Source: CASQEL01 sp036655975
GTDB lineage: Bacteria; Desulfobacterota; Desulfovibrionia; Desulfovibrionales; Desulfovibrionaceae
Direction: 5' to 3'
DNA length: 11,996 bases
NCBI GenBank assembly: GCA_036655975.1
Contig: JAVVPD010000066.1
Coordinates: 1 to 11,996, forward strand
Below the pieces are notes generated by a model. That model was not told the DNA's origin, searched no databases, and was given only the letters and a program-made list of their open reading frames with translations. Below are positions 5,512 through 11,996 of this stretch, in pieces. The stretch's first letter is position 1; the number at the start of each line of letters is the position of its first letter. The translations under genes were made by a program, and so were the position numbers.

Positions 5512-7260
5512 ATGATTAAGCTGTCCACTGCCAAGCTCTTTCCTTTTATGGACGTGCTGCGCCAGTATTCTGTGCCCCAATTGCGTGGAGATCTGAGCGC
5601 CGCCCTCACCGTGGCGGCAGTGGGTTTGCCCCAGTCTATGGCCTATGCCATCATTGCGGGGGTACACCCTAAATACGGTTTGTACGCGTCGATTCTGCCC
5701 GTGCTGGTGGCGGCTTTGTGGGGTTCGTCACGCTATCTCGTGGCTGGGCCCACCAATGCTATTTCCATGGTGCTCTTTTCCACCTTGGCCCACGTCAGCG
5801 TGGGCGGAGTGCTGATTTCCAGCATGCCCGAAGAAGTGCGTATGGGCTATATTTTTGGCCTTGCGGTGTTGACGGGTGTGCTACAAATTGTCATGGGTTT
5901 TGCGCGTTTGGGGGAGTTGGTCAATTTTATTTCCCATGCGGTTATGGTGGGTTTCACGGCAGGGGCCGCCCTGCTTATTGGCAGCGGACAGATTAAAAAT
6001 ATATTGGGCATTAGCTATTCCACAGGCAGCAGTTTTTTCCCCCAAATTTGGGACGGCCTGTGCCATATTTCGGGGGCCCATGGCTGGAGCGTAGGCGTAG
6101 GCTGCGCTACCATGGTGTGCGTGCTGGTGCTGCGCCATTTTTGGCCGCGTTGGCCTGTGACTTTTATTTCGATCAGTCTGGCGGCTCTTGGCTCGTGGTT
6201 TTTTGATGTGCAGGCCTATGGGGTGCATTTGGTGGGGGCCATGCCGCAGGAATTGCCGCCTTTGTCTCTTCCCCCCCGTGTGGACGTGCAGGTTATCCGC
6301 GATTTGTTTTTCCCCGCCATTGCCATTGCGCTGTTGGGAGCGGTGGAATCCCTTGCCATTGGTAAGAGTATGGCCTCGGCGCGCGGTCAGCAGGTGGACG
6401 GCAATCAGGAACTTATTGCCCAAGGCCTCGGCAATGTGGCGGCGGGGCTGACTTCAGGAATTCCGGGGTGCGGGTCTTTCGCGCGCACTGCGGTGAATAG
6501 TAAATCTGGGGCCAAAACCCGTTTTTCGGCGGCTTTTTCGGCCCTGTATACGCTGGCCTTTATGCTGTTGCTGGCTCCGGCGGTGAGCTATATTCCTATG
6601 CCCGCGTTGGCCGGAATTTTGTTTGTGATTATTTGGGGCATGATTGATACGGAAGGGTTGAAACTGTGCTGGAAGGCTACCAGAATTGACCGTTCGGTAT
6701 TGTTGTTCACCTTTGGGGCTACCTTAGTGTTGAATCTGGAGCAGGCGATACTTTTGGGTGTTATCCTGTCTTTAGTGCTGTTTTTGTTTAAACTTTCGCA
6801 TCCTCGGGTCAGTCTATTACTCCCCAGTGACCCTCTTTTGCAGCCCTACCCGTGGGCGTGCCAATGCCAAACTTTGTCCGTGTATATGGTGGAAGGGACG
6901 CTTTTTTTCGGGGCCATTAGTGAGTTGGAAAATCGCTTACGCATGCAGGATAGCAAGGGATGCCGTGTGGTGGTCTTGCATCTGGCTCGGGTTTTTTGGG
7001 TGGACGCGTCGGGCGTACACGCGCTGGAACAATTTGTGGAACGCTGCCACGCGCGGAGTATTCCGCTGGTGCTGGTGGTGGGCAACGATAACGTGGAGGC
7101 CATTTTACACCGCACGGGCTTGTTATCGTACCTTGGGGAAGGATTTATGGTTCGCACCCTGCATGAAGGCCTGCATTCTGCCCGTGCCTTGTTGCGGAGG
7201 GGGCATTGCCCGGTTTGCGGGCCGGACTGCGCCATTGGTCGGGACGGAGGGAAGGAATAG
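5512..7260 (+). CDS. SulP-family anion transporter with STAS domain
   Basis: A 582-residue inner-membrane transporter of the SulP (SLC26) family, which moves sulfate, bicarbonate or other anions, usually with H+ or Na+. Family motifs are present: GLPQSMAYAIIAGVHPKYGL (residues 38-57), GSSRYLVAGPTNAIS (71-85), NQELIAQGLGNVAAGLTSGI (298-317) and GCGSFARTAVNSKSG (319-333). Hydrophobic helices extend to about 430. A C-terminal STAS domain (about 450-560) carries VFWVDASGVHAL (494-505), the expected D-x-S-G signature. The last residues add an unusual cluster, HCPVCGPDC (565-573). The ATG at 5512 starts two bases after the upstream stop, with only a weak GGAT before it, so translation is probably coupled. 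The substrate cannot be read from sequence. Sulfate is attractive if the host is a sulfate reducer, but bicarbonate or dicarboxylate are also known for SulP. Confidence 0.95.
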   Translation: MIKLSTAKLFPFMDVLRQYSVPQLRGDLSAALTVAAVGLPQSMAYAIIAGVHPKYGLYASILPVLVAALWGSSRYLVAGPTNAISMVLFSTLAHVSVGGVLISSMPEEVRMGYIFGLAVLTGVLQIVMGFARLGELVNFISHAVMVGFTAGAALLIGSGQIKNILGISYSTGSSFFPQIWDGLCHISGAHGWSVGVGCATMVCVLVLRHFWPRWPVTFISISLAALGSWFFDVQAYGVHLVGAMPQELPPLSLPPRVDVQVIRDLFFPAIAIALLGAVESLAIGKSMASARGQQVDGNQELIAQGLGNVAAGLTSGIPGCGSFARTAVNSKSGAKTRFSAAFSALYTLAFMLLLAPAVSYIPMPALAGILFVIIWGMIDTEGLKLCWKATRIDRSVLLFTFGATLVLNLEQAILLGVILSLVLFLFKLSHPRVSLLLPSDPLLQPYPWACQCQTLSVYMVEGTLFFGAISELENRLRMQDSKGCRVVVLHLARVFWVDASGVHALEQFVERCHARSIPLVLVVGNDNVEAILHRTGLLSYLGEGFMVRTLHEGLHSARALLRRGHCPVCGPDCAIGRDGGKE

Positions 7261-7262
7261 CC

Positions 7263-8252
7263 GTGTCGGCACTGGTGTTTGACCCCGCGCGTCCGTGGTT
7301 GGCCCCGCTGGCAGGCTATACGGATTTGCCTTTTCGTATGTTGTGCCGTGGCTACGGGGCTGCGGTATGCTGCACTGAAATGGTCAGTGCCAAAGGGCTG
7401 GTGTATAAAAGTCCGGGTACCCGTGAATTGTTGCGAACTGTGCCCGAAGATGCCCCGCTTGTGGTGCAAGTGTTCGGCAACGAAGTGCCCTTTGTGGTGC
7501 AGGCTATGGAGGAATTGCAGGCACTTGGCTTTCGCTATTTTGATTTGAACATGGGCTGTTCAGTCCCCAAGGTTACGCGCTCGGGCTGCGGGGCCGCCAT
7601 GCTGAAAGATGTGCCCCATGCCCTTAGGCTTGCTAAGGCCATGGTTGCCACGGCGGGTGAGGGCTGTGTGGGCTTTAAACTGCGCCTAGGCTGGGACGCG
7701 CAGAATACGGTGTGGCAAGAGCTTGCCCCCGCGTTGGAAGACTGCGGTGCGGCGTGGTTGACCCTGCACCCGCGTTTTGCGCGTCAGGCTTTTGGGGGCA
7801 CAGCCCAATGGTCGGCCTTGGCAGATCTTGTGGGCAAGGTGCACATTCCCGTTATTGCCAGCGGTGATTTGTTTACGGCGGCGGACGGTTTGCGCTGTAT
7901 TGCTGAAACGGGCGTTGCCACGGTTATGTATGCCCGTGGGGCCATGCAGGATCCGGCCGTGTTTGCCGCCCATACCCGTGGATACAGTGGGATTGCGGCG
8001 GATTCAGCCGTGGTGAAAAATCACTGTGCACAGTTTCACAGTCGGAGCGATCTGCGCGCCATGATCGCGCGCCATGCGGCATTGGCCCGTACCCATGGTT
8101 GTGAGCGGGCGGCCCTGTTCAAAATGCGTACCTTTGTGCCCCGGTATGTGCACCATCTTCCGGGGGTGCGCGCTTTACGCCAAGGGCTCAGCGCGTGCCA
8201 TGATTGGGAAAGTTTAAACGCCTTGCTCGATATTTTTTTGGAGGAACAGTGA
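7263..8252 (+). CDS. tRNA-dihydrouridine synthase family protein (Dus)
   Basis: A 329-residue FMN-dependent TIM-barrel protein of the Dus family, which reduces specific uridines in tRNA to dihydrouridine using NADPH. Visible motifs are WLAPLAGYTDLPFR (residues 12-25), VVQVFG (67-72), FDLNMGCSVPKVTRSGCGAAML (93-114) with the likely catalytic Cys99, a GFKLRLGW strand with the FMN-contacting Lys at about 139, an HPRFARQ segment in place of the usual HGRT, a VIASGD strand and an ARGAMQDP phosphate-binding loop. The helical C-terminal tRNA-binding domain is present (KMRTFVPRYVHHLPGVRALR). It starts at GTG 7263, two bases after the sulP stop, with AAGGA (7252-7256) six bases before. The reading frame is open further upstream to 7206, but that stretch overlaps sulP. 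Departures from consensus (GCS for GCP, HPRF for HGRT) make the subgroup uncertain; it is closer to DusB-like than DusA-like by eye. Confidence 0.9.
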   Translation: MSALVFDPARPWLAPLAGYTDLPFRMLCRGYGAAVCCTEMVSAKGLVYKSPGTRELLRTVPEDAPLVVQVFGNEVPFVVQAMEELQALGFRYFDLNMGCSVPKVTRSGCGAAMLKDVPHALRLAKAMVATAGEGCVGFKLRLGWDAQNTVWQELAPALEDCGAAWLTLHPRFARQAFGGTAQWSALADLVGKVHIPVIASGDLFTAADGLRCIAETGVATVMYARGAMQDPAVFAAHTRGYSGIAADSAVVKNHCAQFHSRSDLRAMIARHAALARTHGCERAALFKMRTFVPRYVHHLPGVRALRQGLSACHDWESLNALLDIFLEEQ

Positions 8253-8253
8253 T

Positions 8254-9099
8254 ATGGAGGTTATCCGCGCCCGCACAGCCGGTTTTTGTATGGGGGTCAG
8301 TCTGGCGCTGAAAAAGCTGGATCGGGCTATTGAACTGGAAAAGCAGCGCCGCATTGTCACCCTTGGGCCCATTATTCATAATCCGCAAGTGCTGGAAGCC
8401 TATGCCGCTAAAAAGGTGGTGTGCGTGCGGGGGGTGGAAGACGTGCGGGCCGGAGATTGTGTGGTTATCCGCGCCCACGGCATTCCCCGCCAAATGGAAG
8501 CCGCATTGCATCGGGCGGATGTGCGCCTTGTGGACGCCACATGCCCCAAGGTGAAAAAAGCCCAGCTTGCCATTGCCGAGGCCACCGCCCACGGGGCGCA
8601 ATTGCTGCTTTTTGGGGAAGAGGATCATCCTGAGGTGCGGGGGCTTGTGTCTCAAGCGCCTTATGGCTACTATGTTTTTGATTCCATGGCAGCTTTGACG
8701 GCTTTACCCTTAAAGCCGGGCGGGCAATACGTGTTGGCCTCACAAACTACCCAAGAAAAAAGTATTTTTGATTGTATTGAAGCCTGCTTACGAAATAGCT
8801 ATCCGAATATGCCCGTGCTGGCGACCATTTGTGATGCCACTTGTGAACGTCAGAAAGAAGCCATGGACATAGCTGGGCACGTGCAGGCCATGGTGGTTGT
8901 GGGGGGGCGCGACAGTGGTAATACCCGTCGTTTAGTGGATGTGGTCAAGGCGCAGCATATTCCCACCTTCCATGTGGAAGTGGTGGAAGAGCTGCGTGGG
9001 GATCAATTTGCACTTTTTTCGTCAGTAGGTCTAACGGCTGGCGCATCTACGCCGAAAAGCCTTATAGATGCCGTGTACATGTTTTTACTTGACGCTTGA
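8254..9099 (+). CDS. ispH: 4-hydroxy-3-methylbut-2-enyl diphosphate reductase (IspH/LytB)
   Basis: The last enzyme of the MEP isoprenoid pathway. It reduces HMBPP to IPP and DMAPP in the cytosol with a [4Fe-4S] cluster. The 281-residue length is typical of bacterial IspH without extensions. The three cluster cysteines are visible: Cys12 (AGFCMGV), Cys97 (DATCPKV) and Cys193 (TICDAT). Substrate-binding residues are also present: His42 (IIHNP), His75 (RAHG), His125 with Glu127 (DHPEV), Thr166 (QTT), Ser221/Asn223 (SGN) and Ser266 (ASTP). An additional Cys197 follows the third ligand. The ATG at 8254 is one base past the dus stop, with GGAGG (8240-8244) nine bases upstream. The organism therefore uses the MEP route. 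Confidence 0.97.
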   Translation: MEVIRARTAGFCMGVSLALKKLDRAIELEKQRRIVTLGPIIHNPQVLEAYAAKKVVCVRGVEDVRAGDCVVIRAHGIPRQMEAALHRADVRLVDATCPKVKKAQLAIAEATAHGAQLLLFGEEDHPEVRGLVSQAPYGYYVFDSMAALTALPLKPGGQYVLASQTTQEKSIFDCIEACLRNSYPNMPVLATICDATCERQKEAMDIAGHVQAMVVVGGRDSGNTRRLVDVVKAQHIPTFHVEVVEELRGDQFALFSSVGLTAGASTPKSLIDAVYMFLLDA

Positions 9100-9139
9100 T
9101 AGTCGCTACAGCCTTTTACTTCTGTCCTTGGGGGCCTCC

Positions 9140-10120
9140 ATGTCACAGACCAATATATTGCTTGAAGCCGGTACCAATGAATTAGAAATTGTGGAATTTT
9201 ATCTTGAAGAGGAGGCGGGGCCAGATCTTCCACCCTACCGTGGTTATTACGGGGTTAATGTGGCAAAGGTCTTGGAAATTATCCGCATGCCTAAGGTTAC
9301 GGAATTGCCTGAAGTGCAAAACCCCTGTATTCTTGGGGCTTTTAATTTGCGTTCGAGCATTATCCCCTTGGTGGATTTGGCCCTGTGGCTGGACAAAAAA
9401 AGCTTTGTTACCGAAGAACAGCCCAAAACCATTGTGACCGAATTTAACGGGGTGACCACCGCCTTTATGGTTTCGGGGGTGAACCGCATTCACCGTATCA
9501 GTTGGGAAGAAGTGGAATCGCCGAATAAATATGTGGCGGCGGTGTCCAATAACACGGTTATCGGGGTGGTGAAACTGGAAGGGCGCATTGTATTTTTGCT
9601 CGATTTGGAAAAAATTGTCGCCAATCTCAATCCCAAGCTCGGCTTGCGCCTTGACGATCTGGGTGAAGATTATGACCGTAGTGAACGGCGCCGCGCCTTG
9701 GTGGCGGACGATTCGGCCCTTATCCGCGAAATGCTCCGTGATTTGTTGGAAAAAGCCAATTTTGACGTGGAAGTTGTGAACAATGGCCGCGAAGCTTGGG
9801 AACGCCTGCAAACGATCAAGGAAAAATGTGAAACCGAAAATCGCGATATTACCAGCTCTGTGCAGGTTGTGGTTTCGGACATCGAAATGCCGGTCATGGA
9901 CGGGCATAACTTGACCAAGCGGATTAAAGAAGATCCCTTTTTGAAAGTTCTTCCCGTTATTTTGTTCTCTTCCCTGATTACCGACAAATTGCGCCACAAG
10001 GGCGTGGCCGTAGGCGCGGATGATCAGGTATCTAAGCCGGAAGTGACCGATTTGGCCCGACGTGCGCTGGCCCAGATTAAAGACCGCGAAGCTGCCAAAG
10101 CCGCCGCGAAAGCGTCGTAA
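9140..10120 (+). CDS. cheV: Chemotaxis coupling protein CheV (CheW-REC)
   Basis: 326 residues from the ATG at 9140. An N-terminal CheW-like domain (about 15-165; GVNVAKVLEIIRMPKVTELP at 38-57, GAFNLRSSIIPLVDL at 66-80, GVVKLEGRIVFLLDLE at 142-157) couples chemoreceptors to CheA. A response-regulator receiver domain (about 185-312) has the acidic pair Asp190/Asp191, the phosphoacceptor Asp247 (SDIEMPVMDG), Ser277 at the switch position and Lys299 (SKPE). The insertion between helix 1 and the phosphoacceptor strand (about 224-241) is common in CheV. CheV is thought to tune or adapt receptor-CheA signalling through phosphorylation. The frame extends upstream to 9068 but overlaps ispH; the start at 9140 gives the usual CheV N-terminus, although its Shine-Dalgarno (GGGGG at 9130-9134) is poor. 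It is the last gene of the operon, 40 bases after ispH. No receptor or cheA lies in the window. Confidence 0.95.
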   Translation: MSQTNILLEAGTNELEIVEFYLEEEAGPDLPPYRGYYGVNVAKVLEIIRMPKVTELPEVQNPCILGAFNLRSSIIPLVDLALWLDKKSFVTEEQPKTIVTEFNGVTTAFMVSGVNRIHRISWEEVESPNKYVAAVSNNTVIGVVKLEGRIVFLLDLEKIVANLNPKLGLRLDDLGEDYDRSERRRALVADDSALIREMLRDLLEKANFDVEVVNNGREAWERLQTIKEKCETENRDITSSVQVVVSDIEMPVMDGHNLTKRIKEDPFLKVLPVILFSSLITDKLRHKGVAVGADDQVSKPEVTDLARRALAQIKDREAAKAAAKAS

Positions 10121-10137
10121 AAAAATGCTACTCTAGC

Positions 10138-10184
10138 CCCAAAACAGCCCCGGTGGATCGAAATTCTGCCGGGGCTGTGTTGGG
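10138..10184. terminator. Bidirectional terminator hairpin between convergent genes
   Basis: ACAGCCCCGG (10144-10153) pairs perfectly with CCGGGGCTGT (10169-10178) around a 15-base loop. The stem extends outward to 10138 and 10184 with one mismatch. It sits 17 bases after the cheV stop and 11 bases after the stop of the minus-strand gene. On the minus strand the inner stem is followed by a short T run. On the plus strand the T content is low, so termination there may be less efficient. Confidence 0.75.
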
Positions 10185-10195
10185 CTATTCCACGG

Positions 10196-11996
10196 TTAAG
10201 CGTGTTGCCCTTTACGGTGTTCTTTTGCCATATTCATCATTAATTTTATACGGTTAATCTGGTTAGTTTCGCTGGTGCCCTGATCGTAGTCAATGGCGAC
10301 AAGGTTGGCCTGAGGATAGCGCCGTTTGATTTCGCGGAACATGCCCTTGCCGGTGATGTGATTGGGCAGACAGCCAAAGGGCTGGACGCAGAGGATATTT
10401 CCCACCCCGTGCTCGAGATATTTGAGCATTTCTGCCGTGAGCAGCCAACCTTCCCCCGCCTGATGCCCGAGGGACACAATAGAACGGGCAATGTGGAGCA
10501 TTTCGTTGAAGGGGGTGGGCTGGGTGAAACGCTGGCTGCGTTTGAGGGCCGTCACCATGGGCGCGCGATACCATTCCACCACTTTGCGGAACACGCGGCT
10601 TTTGACGGCGGCTTGCCACGGCCCCGCAAGGTGCTGATGGCGAAACACGTCATCATATAAACAATAGAGGAAGAAATCCAGAATGTCCGGCAGGAGCACT
10701 TCGCCGCCTTCAGCTTCGATGATTTCTGCCAAGCGATTATTGGCAAAAGCATGATATTTCACCAATATTTCGCCAACAATCGCCACGCAGGGTTTGCGGG
10801 GGATGTTTTGCAGGGGCAGTGCCTCAAAGGCAGCCACCATGTTGTGGGCGAGCCGCGCGTAGGGTGCTCGGCGGGCTTGGGGTAAAATGGCTTCGCACTG
10901 GCGTAGCCAATATTCGGACAAGGCTGCGGCACTGCCCGGTTCTGCCTCATAGGGTTTGACGCGGCGGTAGAGCCGTGAGAGCAGATCGGCCATGCAGCAG
11001 CCCATAAACGAGCGTTTGATCATGGGCCAGTCCACGGTGAAGCCAGGATTATTGCTTTTATTCTGTAAATTAAAGGAAATAATGGGCACATGTGCCAGGC
11101 CACAGTCTACCAGTGCCTTGCGGAGCAGGGCATAATAATTTGTGGCTCGGCAGCCGCCACCCGATTGGTATACTGCCAGCGCCACTTTTGTGGAATCAAA
11201 AGCGCCGCTGCGGGCCACGCGCACCAATTGCCCTACGGTGAGGATAGCGGGGTAGCAGGCGTCGTTGTTGACCAGTCGGAGGCCTTCTTCCACATCGGCG
11301 CGCTCAATGGGCGGGAGGGTGGCGGTTTTGTAGCCGCAGGCGCGGAAGGTTACCTCCATCAAGCGTGAATGAAAGGGAGCCACATGCCCGATAATGATGG
11401 TATGCGTGGCCCGCATTTCGACAGTAAAAGGCGGCGGCAGTGGGGCCACAAAGGGGTTTATTTTGGCAGGCATGTGCTGGCGATAGTGCATGGAGGCCAG
11501 CAAGGAACGAATACGGATGCGCGCGGGGCCGATATTGTGCCCTTCGTCAATTTTAATTTGCGTATACATCTGCCCGCTGGCGGCGAGGATTTCTTCCATC
11601 TGTTCTGCGGTTAAGGCCGAGAGCCCGCAGCCGAAGGACACCAGATGCACCAGCGATAGGCGTGGATGTTGTGCCACCAGTGCCGCCGCACGGTATAAGC
11701 GGGAGTGAAAGGTCCATTGATCCACAACCCGCAGAGGGGCCGGCTCGGCCAGATGAGCGACGGAATCTTCGGTGAGTACGGCGATGCCCAAGGAGGCCAT
11801 ATAGTCGGGAATGCCGTGGTGAACTTCCGGGTCAATGTGGTAGGGATGCCCCGCCAGCACAATGCCCATGGTGTCGTGTTCTTCAATATAGCGCAAGGCC
11901 GCCTCGCCCTGAGCTTGCACTTCGGCCTGAAAAGTGTCCAGTTCGGTAAAGGCGCGGGTTACGGCCTCTTGCAGCTGGCTTTTGGCAATGCCTGCC
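10196..11996 (-). CDS. 2-hydroxyacyl-CoA dehydratase activase-related protein, C-terminal part (cut by window edge)
   Basis: At least 599 codons are open from the right edge to the TAA at 10196-10198; the gene starts outside the window. A GTG at 11920 is in frame, but coding continues upstream of it with plausible residues, so it is not the start. The sequence matches the C-terminal half of the very large (about 1400-residue) proteins that fuse BadF/BcrA/HgdC-type ATPase domains to a DUF2229 and a dehydratase-like region. Counting from codon 11920, motifs are GHPYHIDPEVHHGIP (24-38), SFGCGLSALT (95-104), IKIDEGHNIGPARIRIRSL (122-140), NNDACYP (218-224), YQSGGGCRATNYYALLRKAL (251-270) and VGEILVKYHAFANNRLAEII (388-407). 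Cys98, Cys222 and Cys257 are candidate iron-sulfur ligands. Related activators use ATP to drive electrons into 2-hydroxyacyl-CoA dehydratases. The role of this fused form is not established. The ATPase part would lie to the right. Confidence 0.9.
   Translation of the reverse strand, partial: AGIAKSQLQEAVTRAFTELDTFQAEVQAQGEAALRYIEEHDTMGIVLAGHPYHIDPEVHHGIPDYMASLGIAVLTEDSVAHLAEPAPLRVVDQWTFHSRLYRAAALVAQHPRLSLVHLVSFGCGLSALTAEQMEEILAASGQMYTQIKIDEGHNIGPARIRIRSLLASMHYRQHMPAKINPFVAPLPPPFTVEMRATHTIIIGHVAPFHSRLMEVTFRACGYKTATLPPIERADVEEGLRLVNNDACYPAILTVGQLVRVARSGAFDSTKVALAVYQSGGGCRATNYYALLRKALVDCGLAHVPIISFNLQNKSNNPGFTVDWPMIKRSFMGCCMADLLSRLYRRVKPYEAEPGSAAALSEYWLRQCEAILPQARRAPYARLAHNMVAAFEALPLQNIPRKPCVAIVGEILVKYHAFANNRLAEIIEAEGGEVLLPDILDFFLYCLYDDVFRHQHLAGPWQAAVKSRVFRKVVEWYRAPMVTALKRSQRFTQPTPFNEMLHIARSIVSLGHQAGEGWLLTAEMLKYLEHGVGNILCVQPFGCLPNHITGKGMFREIKRRYPQANLVAIDYDQGTSETNQINRIKLMMNMAKEHRKGQHA

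Noticed and set aside
5881..6423. A 180-codon open frame antisense to sulP
   Set aside because: It is opposite well-conserved SulP transmembrane motifs, and its composition is typical of a shadow frame.
7206..7262. Upstream extension of the Dus reading frame to an ATG at 7206
   Set aside because: The extra 19 residues overlap the SulP C-terminus and do not resemble a Dus N-terminus. The GTG at 7263 has a good ribosome-binding site.
8051..8080. Nearby direct repeats of GCGCGCCATG in dus
   Set aside because: There are only two imperfectly spaced copies in coding sequence, explained by Arg/Ala/Met/His codons. No array is present.
9068..9139. Upstream extension of cheV to an ATG at 9068
   Set aside because: It overlaps the end of ispH and adds a hydrophobic stretch not found on CheV. 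The frame from 9140 gives the normal N-terminus.
9182..9997. A 271-codon open frame antisense to cheV
   Set aside because: The plus strand encodes a complete, motif-rich CheV here. The antisense product is rich in His, Asn and Phe with no recognisable domain, as expected of a shadow frame in biased codon use.

Overview
The window looks like chromosomal DNA from a delta-proteobacterial anaerobe of the Desulfovibrio type (Desulfovibrionaceae or a close relative). The basis is circumstantial. A compact ~480-residue CstA, a CobU, a SulP transporter, a MEP-pathway IspH, a CheV and a very large 2-hydroxyacyl-CoA dehydratase activase-like protein occur together. Codon use is moderately GC-rich and uniform, and genes are tightly packed. 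I see no phage, transposon, CRISPR, tRNA or rRNA gene.

Layout. (1) Positions 1-133 hold an unassigned edge and a terminator-like hairpin for cstA. (2) cstA, a pyruvate/peptide-type transporter, is on the minus strand at 134-1570. (3) Positions 1571-1970 form a 400-base divergent control region. On the cstA side it has a sigma70-like promoter and, inside the leader, a terminator-shaped hairpin with a U-tract that looks like an attenuator. On the other side it has a good sigma70-like promoter reading right. (4) Eight plus-strand genes from 1971 to 10120 have gaps of at most 40 bases or overlaps, so they probably form one operon. In order they are a membrane-anchored protein of unknown function, cobU (cobinamide kinase/guanylyltransferase), a small exported protein, a GAF protein with a histidine-kinase dimerisation domain but no ATPase domain, a SulP anion transporter, a tRNA-dihydrouridine synthase-family protein, ispH and cheV. 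(5) A strong hairpin at 10138-10184 sits between convergent genes. (6) On the minus strand from the right edge to 10196 is the C-terminal part of a large (R)-2-hydroxyacyl-CoA dehydratase activase-related (DUF2229-type) protein. It is cut by the window edge.

How the genes relate. The long operon mixes cofactor synthesis (cobU), isoprenoid synthesis (ispH), tRNA modification, anion transport and signalling (GAF-DHp protein, CheV). No single pathway unites them, so this is best read as a housekeeping operon of mixed content. Most genes are ordinary family members. The points most worth a second look are the ATPase-less kinase-like protein (and the G/C homopolymer runs in its gene), the cstA leader hairpin, the cysteine cluster ending SulP, and the altered GCP motif of the Dus protein. 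I do not see convincing evidence of a wholly new multi-gene system.
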